This document shows, piece after piece, positions 1-7,021 of a DNA stretch of 30,920 nucleotides. The position numbers and the translations under genes were made by a program. The notes under the pieces are model-generated. The model searched no databases. It saw only the letters and a list, made by a program, of their open reading frames with translations, and was not told the DNA's origin. The stretch covers positions 1 through 30,920 of the forward strand of contig NZ_JADNAT010000033.1 of assembly GCF_015550425.1 (NCBI RefSeq), in the 5' to 3' direction. How positions within the stretch are numbered: the stretch's first letter is position 1; every line of letters begins with the position of its first letter. The DNA comes from Clostridium sp. 1001275B_160808_H3. Lineage in GTDB: Bacteria; Bacillota; Clostridia; Clostridiales; Clostridiaceae.

Positions 1-52
1 TTTATACAAAAAACTTGCGAAACCTTGATATATAAAGATTTTAAAAGAGAAG

Positions 53-75
53 TAGTGTAAAAAAACTTTACACTA
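53..75. promoter_or_regulatory. Inverted repeat upstream of the DUF4177 gene
   Basis: TAGTGTAAA at 53-61 and TTTACACTA at 67-75 form a perfect 9-bp inverted repeat with a 5-nt spacer, ending 25 nt before the start codon. It could be an operator or the terminator stem of a gene left of the window. No strong T-run follows, so an operator is slightly favoured. The binding protein is unknown. Confidence 0.35.
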
Positions 76-100
76 ACTTAAAATTTAAGGGGGAACTTTT

Positions 101-304
101 ATGAATTACGTAGTGATGCAAGTAGTGTTAAAAGAAAAATTTATAGGAACAGGGTCGGGGAATTTGACGGAATTAGAAAAAGTCATAAATACTCAAGCTG
201 AAAAGGGATATCGATTACATACAATTACTACTGCGGCATCAGGAAGTAAAGGGATGCTTGGCGGAGATAGAATTCAAGCGACATTAGTGTTTGAAAAATT
301 ATAA
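101..304 (+). CDS. DUF4177 domain-containing small protein
   Basis: This 67-residue protein matches the DUF4177 pattern: an N-terminal beta strand (MNYVVMQVVLKEKF), a central helix carrying LEKVINTQAEKGYRLHT, and a C-terminal strand ending ATLVFEKL. The 'N-x-x-A-x-x-GY/W-x-L' core is the family signature. It has no signal peptide or membrane segment and is probably cytosolic; the family's biochemical role is not known. The start is set by a strong ribosome site (AAGGGGG, about 7 nt upstream). It appears monocistronic, with a hairpin and T-run downstream at 385-426. The family assignment is fairly sure and no function can be given. Confidence 0.8.
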   Translation: MNYVVMQVVLKEKFIGTGSGNLTELEKVINTQAEKGYRLHTITTAASGSKGMLGGDRIQATLVFEKL

Positions 305-384
305 TTATAAATTCCAGTTTTACGGAAACATAAATTGATGTATATAAAAATTAATACAAATATATATTATTAATTTAGAAAAGA

Positions 385-431
385 AAAAACTTTTACTTGT
401 ATTTAGGGATGCAGGTAAGAGTTTTTGTTTT
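385..431 (+). terminator. Intrinsic terminator after DUF4177 gene
   Basis: AAAAACTTTTACTTG (385-399) pairs with CAGGTAAGAGTTTTT (412-426), allowing G-U pairs, and is followed by GTTTTT. It lies about 80 nt past the stop codon. Confidence 0.7.
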
Positions 432-496
432 TAGAAGTGAGAAATATAATGAAAAAATACCATTATTATTTACTTCATATGGAAAGAGAAAAATTT

Positions 497-536
497 TGTA
501 GTTACTTTATTTATAAACAAGGTAACTACATTTTTT
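497..536 (+). terminator. Second hairpin with T-run in the gap before the SIR2-like gene
   Basis: TGTAGTTAC (497-505) and GTAACTACA (522-530) form a 9-bp stem followed at once by TTTTTT. No credible gene lies between it and the previous terminator, so it is either a backup terminator or the end of a short transcript. Confidence 0.55.
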
Positions 537-822
537 ATAATATGTATAATTTGAATTTTAATTATGGCAAGAAAAAGTTTATGATGATTAAGTGAGATTT
601 GTTAAAGTGAACTAGCAAGTTAACATTTATAAATTGCTTAAACATATCAAATAAGTGAATTTGTTTAGCTATTTAATTAGCTATTTAAACAGTGGAGATA
701 CATGAAAATTTGCTTATTATTATAGTAAGAAATTAATATGTATTTTATAAGTGTAATATTATGTTAATAAATGTAATATGTGCTATAATTAACATAAAGA
801 GTATTGTTAAAGGGGGAGGATT
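532..822. other. Intergenic stretch before the SIR2-like gene
   Basis: No convincing gene is seen. The stretch holds a perfect tandem duplication of TTAGCTATTTAA (665-676 and 677-688), an 8-codon reading frame at 702-725 with a plausible ribosome site but no recognisable product, and a TATAAT hexamer at 784-789 about 35 nt before the next start codon, probably the -10 element of the SIR2-like gene. Confidence 0.4.
665..688. repeat. Tandem 12-bp direct repeat
   Basis: TTAGCTATTTAA occurs twice head to tail without any spacer, about 100 bp upstream of the presumed promoter of the SIR2-like gene. Its role is unknown; it could be a pair of regulator half-sites or replication slippage. Confidence 0.6.
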
Positions 823-2352
823 ATGACTAAAGTTTCTTTGTTTTTTGGAGCTGGTGCTGAATGTTCATATGGGCTACCATCAGGTGGAAAGTTTGCTCTT
901 GATATTTTTAGAATGAATACTAGTGATGATAAGATAAATTTAAAGGAACAATTAAATAATGTTGATAAACAATCAAATTATGCAAGATGGTTACCAGAAG
1001 GCTTTGATAATAAAAAACTAACTGCTTTTACAAAGACACAATATGAATCAATAGTAAAAGGTAGTTTAGAAAACAAAAGAAACAATATTTTAGATTACTT
1101 AAATAACTTTGATGAAAAGGTTAACTTAATATCACTAAGGTTATATGACAATGGACATGATATAGATAAAGTATTTTTAAATATAACAGGTTTAGAATTA
1201 GGATCCTATAATTATTCTCACATAATAAAGTTAAATCCATTATTAGGAGGAAATAATTCACTTTTTGGAAGTAACTATTTTTCAGCATTTTTAAAACTTT
1301 TAGAAATAGAAAATGTAAGTTATCAATTTAAGTTAAATATAAGAAATATAACAAGGGCAATACTTGAATTATTAATAGGATCATTAGGTGAAGATTTAAT
1401 ACATAGGTTAAATGATGGGATTTTTTATGATAGTCCAGAAAGCATAGATTTATTTGATGATCTTGGAGCAATATTTACATTAGATTATACAAATACAGGC
1501 ATGAAAGGCTTAGAACTATTAATAGAAAATGAAGATTTAAATATAAGAGAAGACTACAGTAATGAAGAGAAAATAACTAAATTTGGATTGCAGATATTAG
1601 AAGATATATATTCAAGAGCATTAGATTATCAAACATTAATTGATTCTAACTGGAGATACATTTATAGTCCAAAAACAGATTGGGGTAAATTCAACAAAAT
1701 AGTTATATTTTTATATACAGTAAAAAGATATATAGAATCAATAGCTAAAAGCAATACAGAAAGAATAAAAGAAGGCAATGGATATTATCATGATGTTTTA
1801 TATCTAAAAGAATTTGTAGATATAAATGCAATAGGAACAACAAACTACAATTCATTTATAGAAGATATAACTAAGGAAGAGGTCTATTACCTAAATGGAT
1901 CGATAAATGATTACTATGATCCATATTTAAATAAAATAATATCCTTTGATGAAAACAAAGAGAAAAAGCATATAATAGTACCTTTCTTATTTACTCAAAG
2001 TGGTATAAAACCATTAACCTCAGTTAAGATGTCTAAAAGATACGTAGATATGTTTAATAAATTTAAAGAATCAGATATCATTTGCGTGTGTGGATTTGCT
2101 TTCAATTGTGATGATGGACATATAAATGGCTTATTTAGAGAATTAATAGAAGATTATAATAAAACTATATGCATACTTCATTATGTAGATGGAAGCCACT
2201 TCAACTTAAGAACAACAATAAATGAATATAAAGAAAAGTTGAGACTAGATAATACGTCAAACTTAAGAATTATAGCCGTAGATGGGAATAGAAATGAAAT
2301 TGGTAGTGGGGAGAAGTGGTTTGAGGTTATGGTTAGGAAGGGAAGGATTTAA
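823..2352 (+). CDS. SIR2-like family protein, possible defence NADase
   Basis: A 509-residue protein with scattered SIR2-type motifs: the N-terminal nucleotide-binding turn FFGAGAECSYGLPSGG (7-22), TTNYNSFIED (339-348, corresponding to the TTN-Y-D strand), YLNGSIND (356-363, where sirtuins and many SIR2-like proteins have LHG), and a late strand-helix DIICVCGFAFNCDDGHIN (418-435), the GxSxxDxxI-type motif of SIR2_2-like proteins. Residues about 30-330 are a long, mostly helical insert that I do not recognise. SIR2-like domains in bacterial defence proteins commonly hydrolyse NAD+ upon phage infection; that role here is inference. The usual catalytic His of the LHG motif is replaced by Asn358, so activity may be altered. 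The gene is monocistronic, with a strong ribosome site (AGGGGGAGGA) and a terminator-like repeat downstream. No adjacent effector or helicase partner is visible. Confidence 0.65.
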   Translation: MTKVSLFFGAGAECSYGLPSGGKFALDIFRMNTSDDKINLKEQLNNVDKQSNYARWLPEGFDNKKLTAFTKTQYESIVKGSLENKRNNILDYLNNFDEKVNLISLRLYDNGHDIDKVFLNITGLELGSYNYSHIIKLNPLLGGNNSLFGSNYFSAFLKLLEIENVSYQFKLNIRNITRAILELLIGSLGEDLIHRLNDGIFYDSPESIDLFDDLGAIFTLDYTNTGMKGLELLIENEDLNIREDYSNEEKITKFGLQILEDIYSRALDYQTLIDSNWRYIYSPKTDWGKFNKIVIFLYTVKRYIESIAKSNTERIKEGNGYYHDVLYLKEFVDINAIGTTNYNSFIEDITKEEVYYLNGSINDYYDPYLNKIISFDENKEKKHIIVPFLFTQSGIKPLTSVKMSKRYVDMFNKFKESDIICVCGFAFNCDDGHINGLFRELIEDYNKTICILHYVDGSHFNLRTTINEYKEKLRLDNTSNLRIIAVDGNRNEIGSGEKWFEVMVRKGRI

Positions 2353-2376
2353 AATAACAAATGGTGAACAGTACCA

Positions 2377-2460
2377 TAAATAAATGATAAAACTAGTCTT
2401 AATCAAGGAGCATAACTTGTTAAGGCTAGTTTTGTAAGTTAAGTAGCATATTATAAGGTT
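2377..2460. repeat. Intergenic hairpin repeat, copy A (also terminator of the SIR2-like gene)
   Basis: AACTAGTCTTAATCAAG (2391-2407) pairs with CTTGTTAAGGCTAGTT (2416-2431), followed by TTG and a short conserved flank (TAAGTTAAGTA). The left flank (AAATAAATGATAAAA) and arm are nearly identical to copy B at 7729-7800 and related to copy C at 11490-11575. It sits just after the SIR2-like gene and can act as its terminator. Confidence 0.55.
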
Positions 2461-2542
2461 AATAGTATATTATTTATCAAAAATATAAATGAATTTAAAA
2501 ACTTAAGGTTTCGTAAGAATTTTTTATAATTGATGTAAACTC

Positions 2543-2588
2543 TATCTTCTACAATAAAGTCATAATGCGCGAGGGGGAGTAGAAGATA
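2543..2588 (+). promoter_or_regulatory. Hairpin enclosing the ribosome site of the VanY-like gene
   Basis: TATCTTCTAC (2543-2552) and GTAGAAGATA (2579-2588) are perfect 10-bp complements. The right arm ends on the A of the ATG start codon and the GAGGGGGAG ribosome site (2571-2579) lies in the loop. Such a stem could limit translation initiation; it could also be a DNA operator. Confidence 0.4.
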
Positions 2589-3244
2589 TGAAAAGAGTAT
2601 TTAAATCAATTCTAGTGTTTATAATAATATTGTTATTATGTTGGTATGGAGTAAATAGTATAAACTATACTAGAATAGAAAAAAGAAATAGTAATGTAAA
2701 TGATATTTTAATTTTAGTAAATAAAAAAAATGGGTTAGATAAAAGCTATATACCCATAGGATTAACCATACCTGAAATACCATTTTCTGATGAAGTAACA
2801 AATGAAGAAAAACAGGTAGCAGGAATTATAAAAGAACCATTAGAAGAATTAATAAATGAAGCTAAAAAAGATGGAATAATCTTAAAAGGTAATTCAGGAT
2901 ATAGGTCTTATGAATCTCAAGAGATTATATATAATGATAGGGTAAGAGATGAAGGTAAAAGAAGTGCAGATGCATATGTAGCTAAACCTGGATTTAGTGA
3001 ACACCAAACAGGATTATGTATAGATATTACTAATGAGTATAAGTATTTTGCTGAAGGAACACTAGAAGCTGAATGGCTTGAAAAAAATTGCAGTAGATTT
3101 GGATTTATTATAAGGTATCCTAAGAATAAAAAAAGAATCACTGGAATAGAATATGAACCTTGGCATATTAGATATGTAGGAAAAGATGCGGCAAAATATA
3201 TTTATGTTAATGGAATTACATTAGAAGAATACCTAAAAAAATAA
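2588..3244 (+). CDS. VanY-type D-alanyl-D-alanine carboxypeptidase, membrane-anchored
   Basis: The 218-residue protein has an N-terminal membrane anchor (about residues 6-24) and an extracytoplasmic peptidase M15B/VanY domain. The zinc site is clear: SEHQTGLCID supplies His139 and Asp146, and EPWH supplies the catalytic Glu190 and His193; GYRS at 104-107 carries the conserved substrate-binding Arg106. The family removes the terminal D-Ala from peptidoglycan stem peptides. In vancomycin resistance VanY trims pentapeptides, but no vanH/A/X-type ligase or dehydrogenase genes are present here, so a wall-remodelling role is more likely than full glycopeptide resistance. It is followed after 14 nt by a response regulator and then a kinase of VanRS type, so the three genes form one operon. 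Family assignment is secure. Confidence 0.88.
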   Translation: MKRVFKSILVFIIILLLCWYGVNSINYTRIEKRNSNVNDILILVNKKNGLDKSYIPIGLTIPEIPFSDEVTNEEKQVAGIIKEPLEELINEAKKDGIILKGNSGYRSYESQEIIYNDRVRDEGKRSADAYVAKPGFSEHQTGLCIDITNEYKYFAEGTLEAEWLEKNCSRFGFIIRYPKNKKRITGIEYEPWHIRYVGKDAAKYIYVNGITLEEYLKK

Positions 3245-3258
3245 AGTGTGGAGGAAAT

Positions 3259-3954
3259 ATGAGTTATAATAATATTCTTGTAGTAGATGATGAAAAAGAA
3301 ATTAGAGATTTATTAGAGATAAATCTTAAAAGTGAAGGATATTTTGTATTTAAAGCTAGTTGTGGCAAAGAGGCGTTAGAAATATTAAATAAAGAAGTAA
3401 TTCATTTGATAGTATTAGATATTATGATGCCAGATATAGATGGATTAGAGGTTTGTAAAAGAGTAAGAATAAATAACAATATTCCTATTTTAATGTTAAG
3501 TGCAAAAGTTGAGGATATGGATAAAATACAGGGAATAATGACTGGGGCAGATGATTATATATGCAAACCCTTTAATAGCTTAGAATTAATAGTTAGAATA
3601 AAGGCACTAATTAGAAGGACATATTTTTTAAATTCTAAAATATCAAATTCAGATAATATAATAATTATTGACAATATGATTATAGATAAGAGACAGCATA
3701 GGGTGACGGTAAATAAAAATGAAGTAGTACTTACAGCAAGAGAATTTGACATTTTATATTTGTTAGCTACTAATAGGGGAAGAGTTTTTAGCGCGGAGGA
3801 AATTTTTGAAAGAGTATGGAAAGAGAAATATTATCAATCAAATAATACAGTTATGGTTCATATGAGCAGATTAAGAGATAAATTGGAACAGAACTCATAT
3901 GGAGATAAAATAATACATACTGTATGGGGAGTTGGATACAAAATTGAAAAATAA
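3259..3954 (+). CDS. OmpR/VanR-type response regulator
   Basis: A 231-residue regulator with a receiver domain (acidic pair Asp10/Asp11, phospho-acceptor Asp54 in VLDIMMPD, Ser81, Lys103 in CKPF) and an OmpR-type winged-helix DNA-binding domain (about 135-231, with LTAREFDILYLLATNRGRVFS and HTVWGVGYKIEK). It is phosphorylated by the kinase encoded just downstream, whose start overlaps its end. Its position in the operon with the VanY-type carboxypeptidase suggests control of wall-modifying genes. The domain pattern resembles VanR, but this does not prove a glycopeptide signal. The start follows GTGGAGGAA at proper spacing. Confidence 0.88.
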   Translation: MSYNNILVVDDEKEIRDLLEINLKSEGYFVFKASCGKEALEILNKEVIHLIVLDIMMPDIDGLEVCKRVRINNNIPILMLSAKVEDMDKIQGIMTGADDYICKPFNSLELIVRIKALIRRTYFLNSKISNSDNIIIIDNMIIDKRQHRVTVNKNEVVLTAREFDILYLLATNRGRVFSAEEIFERVWKEKYYQSNNTVMVHMSRLRDKLEQNSYGDKIIHTVWGVGYKIEK

Positions 3955-5059
3955 AATAATTGTTAATTGTTGGATAAAACCAATAGGTGAAATAGCAATA
4001 TCAGCAGTGTTAACATATATAACAGCAAGTTTAATTAGAGAATTAATAATTTTATTATATAGGTATACAAATATTAAGATTATTGACTTTATATGGAGTT
4101 TATGGAATACACTACAGTATGAGGATATTGGCAGATATCTTTATATAATTGTAGCTTTACCTTTATTTTTAATTATAAATTACGCAATAACGTACAAAAA
4201 AAATAAGGACTTAGCTACAATTATAGAAGAAACAGAGATAATGGTAGAGGGAAATTTAGATAAATTAATAGATATTAAAGCATCTGGTTATATGAAAAGT
4301 TTAGTAGATAATATAAATAATATATCAACCCAACTTAAAGAGATTATGATAGAGGAGAGAAAAGCTCAGAAAACTAAAAATGATTTAATAACTAATGTCT
4401 CGCATGATTTAAGAACTCCATTAACATCAATAATAGGATATCTAGAGTTTATTGATTCTGATAAGTATAAAGATGAGGTGGAACTTAGATATTATATCAA
4501 TATAGCATATCAAAAGTCTAAAGATCTAAGTTTACTTATAAATGATTTGTTTGAATTAACAAAAATGCAAAATAGCAGTATTGTTTTAGAAAGATCACAA
4601 ATAAATTTAGTAGATTTATTAGGACAATTGGTGGTGTATTTTAAAAATGAGTTTAAAAAAGAAAATATGAAGGAAAGAATTAATTTTTCAGAGGATAAGT
4701 TAATAGTATATGCGGATGCAAGAAAGTTAGTAAGAGCATTTGAAAATCTATTATCTAATTCGATTAAATATGGAAAACAGGGATATTACGTTGATATTAT
4801 AACAAAAGCTGAAGATTCTATGGCAATTGTTCAAATTATTAATTATGGAGAGGCTATACCTGAAATAGATTTGCCTCATATTTTCGATAGATTTTATAGA
4901 GTTGAAAAATCTAGGAATAGAGAAATAGGAGGAACAGGATTAGGATTAGCAATAACAAAAAATATTATTGAATTACACAGCGGTTTTATTTCAGTAAGTA
5001 GTGATGAGAATAAAACTATTTTTGAGATAAGATTACCACTGAGCTATAATGAAGCTTAG
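3944..5059 (+). CDS. VanS-like membrane sensor histidine kinase
   Basis: A sensor kinase of about 371 residues. Two membrane segments in the first 100 residues enclose a short extracytoplasmic loop; a HAMP-like linker and a dimerisation/phospho-acceptor helix follow (NVSHDLRTPLTSIIGYL, His in the H-box), then a HATPase_c domain with N-box (FENLLSNSIKYG), G1 (IFDRFYRVEKSRN) and G2 (GTGLGLAI). The frame stays open upstream to a TTG at 3932, but that codon abuts the ribosome site; TTG at 3944 has GGGGAGTTGG at better spacing and is preferred. Either way it overlaps the regulator gene, implying translational coupling. It is the cognate partner of the preceding regulator. The signal is unknown; the short sensor loop fits membrane- or wall-precursor sensing. 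Confidence 0.85.
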   Translation: MKNKIIVNCWIKPIGEIAISAVLTYITASLIRELIILLYRYTNIKIIDFIWSLWNTLQYEDIGRYLYIIVALPLFLIINYAITYKKNKDLATIIEETEIMVEGNLDKLIDIKASGYMKSLVDNINNISTQLKEIMIEERKAQKTKNDLITNVSHDLRTPLTSIIGYLEFIDSDKYKDEVELRYYINIAYQKSKDLSLLINDLFELTKMQNSSIVLERSQINLVDLLGQLVVYFKNEFKKENMKERINFSEDKLIVYADARKLVRAFENLLSNSIKYGKQGYYVDIITKAEDSMAIVQIINYGEAIPEIDLPHIFDRFYRVEKSRNREIGGTGLGLAITKNIIELHSGFISVSSDENKTIFEIRLPLSYNEA

Positions 5060-5160
5060 CATATAATTTTTTTACTAATTTATTATAATAAAATAAATCT
5101 AAAATATAAATATATATTATAGTTAAGAATACTGTAATAAATAAAGATAGTATTTACAAG

Positions 5161-5203
5161 AAACTTCTATGTGTAATTATATTACATATAGAAGTTTTTA
5201 TAT
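5161..5203 (+). terminator. Terminator of the VanY/VanRS-like operon
   Basis: AAACTTCTATGTGTAA (5161-5176) pairs with TTACATATAGAAGTTT (5182-5197) with one mismatch, followed by TTATATTTT. Confidence 0.75.
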
Positions 5204-5233
5204 TTTAGAGAGTATTAATGATAAAGAGAATAG

Positions 5234-5291
5234 TTGACAAATAGTCTAATTAGACTATAATGATTATGTAAAAATAGTCTAATTAGACTAT
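5234..5291 (+). promoter_or_regulatory. Promoter with twin identical palindromic operators
   Basis: TTGACA (5234-5239) and TATAAT (5256-5261) are perfect consensus hexamers 16 bp apart. The 16-bp palindrome TAGTCTAATTAGACTA fills the spacer and enters the -10 (5242-5257), and an identical copy lies at 5275-5290 just after the expected transcription start; both extend by one more complementary base on each side. Centre-to-centre distance is 33 bp, three helical turns. Binding at either site would block RNA polymerase. The likely ligand is the PadR-family regulator encoded at the end of the same operon, giving autoregulation. Confidence 0.8.
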
Positions 5292-5338
5292 TGATGAGTT
5301 ATATTAATTTTACATCAATAAAAGAGAGGATGAAAAAA

Positions 5339-6187
5339 GTGATTAAATCAGTTTTAATGTTAGGCCAGTCAAATATGGCAGGTAGAGGTTTTATTAGTGA
5401 AGTGCCTCCAATTTATAATGAAAGGATACAAATGTTGCGTAATGGTAGATGGCAAATGATGACTGAACCAATTAATTATGACAGACCTGTTGCAGGAGTA
5501 AGTCTAGCAAGTTCATTTGCAGAGGCATGGTGTTGTAAGAATGAAGATGATATTATTGGCTTAGTTCCCTGCGCAGAAGGAGGAAGTTCAATAGATGAGT
5601 GGGCTGTAGATAAAGTACTTTTTAGACATGCAATAAATGAAGCCAAATTTGCTATGCAAAGTAGTGAATTGGTTGGAGTTATATGGCATCAAGGGGAAAG
5701 TGATAGTCATAATGGGAATTACAAAACATACTATGAAAAGTTACTGTTAATAATTGAAGCTCTTAGAAAAGAATTAAATGCTCAAAACATTCCAGTTATT
5801 ATTGGTGGATTACCAGATTTTTTAGGAAAAGAAGGATTTGGAAAAGGTTGCACTGAATATAATCTTATCAATCAAGAATTAGAAAAGTTTGCAATTGAAC
5901 AAGATAAATGTTATTTTGTTACTGCATCAGGCTTAACTTCTAATCCTGATGGAATTCATATTGATGCAATTTCTCAAAGAAAATTTGGATTAAGATATTT
6001 TGAGGCTTTTTATAATAGAAAGCATATATTAGAACCATTAACAAATGAAGGTGATTTAGTAAATTCAATTTGTTCAAGAGTACATACTAAGACGGAGAAA
6101 ATATATATGAAAAGTATGAATTTTGCATTAGGGAAAATATCATATGATGAATTTTTAGCTCAAGTTACAAAAATTAATAATGACTAA
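5339..6187 (+). CDS. Sialate O-acetylesterase-like carbohydrate esterase (SGNH fold)
   Basis: The protein (about 282 residues from the preferred start) has the SASA/DUF303 esterase motifs: block I LMLGQSNMAGRG with the nucleophilic Ser, CAEGGSSIDEW, WHQGESD (block III-like Gln/Glu), and DGIHID near the end, which gives the catalytic Asp/His pair. Family members remove acetyl groups from sialic acids, xylan or other sugars. No signal peptide is seen, so it probably acts on an imported substrate. The frame is open from TTG 5291, but that codon is inside an operator and lacks a ribosome site; GAGAGGA at 5324-5330 fits a GTG start at 5339 (protein beginning with IKSVLMLGQSNM). It is the first gene of a two-gene unit with a PadR regulator. 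The substrate cannot be read from sequence. Confidence 0.8.
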   Translation: MIKSVLMLGQSNMAGRGFISEVPPIYNERIQMLRNGRWQMMTEPINYDRPVAGVSLASSFAEAWCCKNEDDIIGLVPCAEGGSSIDEWAVDKVLFRHAINEAKFAMQSSELVGVIWHQGESDSHNGNYKTYYEKLLLIIEALRKELNAQNIPVIIGGLPDFLGKEGFGKGCTEYNLINQELEKFAIEQDKCYFVTASGLTSNPDGIHIDAISQRKFGLRYFEAFYNRKHILEPLTNEGDLVNSICSRVHTKTEKIYMKSMNFALGKISYDEFLAQVTKINND

Positions 6188-6243
6188 TGATATAATTAAA
6201 AAATAGTGTATTACAAATTGAAAAATATAAAGGGGATAATATT

Positions 6244-6774
6244 TTGATACCATTATTAATATTAGGTTTAATAAAACAAAATCCAGGTTCTTATGGATAC
6301 GAATTACTATCATTAATGGAAGAGAGACACTACAAATATATAGTGAATTTTACCAAAGGATCTTTTTATTATAATCTTCAAAAATTGGAAGAAAAAGAAT
6401 ATATTAAAAGAGTTGATAAGTTAAATAATGTTAGAGAAACTCAAAATTATATAATAACAGAATTGGGAAATAAAGAGTTTGAAAAGTTAATGTATAAGTA
6501 TGGATGTAAAACTGAGTATATAAATTTACCTTTTTATGGGACAATGTTATTTGCTGATGAATATAAAAAAGAGGACTTAGAAAAAATAATAGAAATTCAA
6601 ATAGAACAAACTAAGGATAGAATTTTTTTATTAGAAGAATCTATTAGAAATGATAATACTGTTGAGACGTATTTTAGAAAGATGATGGAAAATTCACTTT
6701 CTCATCATTTAGTAAATCTTAAATGGTTTGAAGATTTATTAAAAAATTTACATGATAGTAACATGAATAAATAA
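6244..6774 (+). CDS. PadR-family transcriptional regulator
   Basis: A 176-residue PadR-type repressor: an N-terminal winged helix (ILGLIKQNPGSYGYELLSLM, then FTKGSFYYNLQKLEEKEYIKRV, and the wing with YIITELGNKEF) and a C-terminal helical dimerisation region (about 100-175). The TTG start follows AAAGGGG by 8 nt. It lies 56 nt after the esterase gene and before a strong terminator, so both genes share the promoter at 5234-5261. The palindromic pair in that promoter is the obvious candidate operator; PadR proteins commonly repress their own operon and release DNA upon binding a small phenolic or hydrophobic ligand. The operator here differs from the ATGT-N8-ACAT pattern often described for PadR, so the pairing is inference. 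Confidence 0.8.
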   Translation: MIPLLILGLIKQNPGSYGYELLSLMEERHYKYIVNFTKGSFYYNLQKLEEKEYIKRVDKLNNVRETQNYIITELGNKEFEKLMYKYGCKTEYINLPFYGTMLFADEYKKEDLEKIIEIQIEQTKDRIFLLEESIRNDNTVETYFRKMMENSLSHHLVNLKWFEDLLKNLHDSNMNK

Positions 6775-6787
6775 GCTTTTACTATAA

Positions 6788-6832
6788 AAAAATGAGCCAT
6801 TATGATCTTATCATATTGGCTCATTTTTATTT
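6788..6832 (+). terminator. Terminator of the esterase/PadR operon
   Basis: AAAAATGAGCCATTATGAT (6788-6806) pairs with ATCATATTGGCTCATTTTT (6810-6828) with a single mismatch and a 3-nt loop; the right arm runs into a T-run. The reverse strand also ends in T's, so it may work in both directions. Confidence 0.85.
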
Positions 6833-6855
6833 ACTAAATAAGAATGAGGTTCTAT

Positions 6856-6869
6856 GCACTATGTAGTGC
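6856..6869. promoter_or_regulatory. Palindrome GCACTA-TG-TAGTGC
   Basis: A 14-bp inverted repeat with 6-bp arms, about 165 bp before the DUF1062 gene. The sequence TATGTAGTGCT is shared with another palindrome at 12345-12362, upstream of the second response regulator. It may be a protein-binding site; no regulator can be named. Confidence 0.3.
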
Positions 6870-6914
6870 TGATAAAATATAAATATACATTACAAAAGAC
6901 TGGAGGAATTCTTT

Positions 6915-6987
6915 ATGACAAGAGATATTTTTAATGCATAGCAGAGGCTATTGCATTATTATAAAAATGTAATGAAATAGCCTTTGC
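6915..6987 (+). promoter_or_regulatory. Eight-codon frame plus long hairpin before DUF1062 gene
   Basis: A TGGAGG ribosome site is followed by ATG at 6915 and eight codons (MTRDIFNA) ending in TAG at 6939-6941. From 6941 an 18-nt arm (GCAGAGGCTATTGCATTA) pairs with 6970-6987 with two mismatches. No T-run follows. This may be a short leader with a regulatory hairpin, or the start of a gene whose body was lost. Confidence 0.4.
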
Positions 6988-7021
6988 AAATCCTAAAAAT
7001 TGAATGACTAGGAGGAGTAAA

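Noticed and set aside
449..595. A 48-codon frame between the first two terminators
   Set aside because: It has no proper ribosome site, runs through a terminator stem, and its low-complexity Tyr/Phe/Lys composition is what AT-rich non-coding DNA gives.
2588..5059. A complete vancomycin-resistance cluster
   Set aside because: Only VanY-, VanR- and VanS-like genes are present; no D-Ala-D-Lac/Ser ligase, dehydrogenase or VanX-type gene is in the window.
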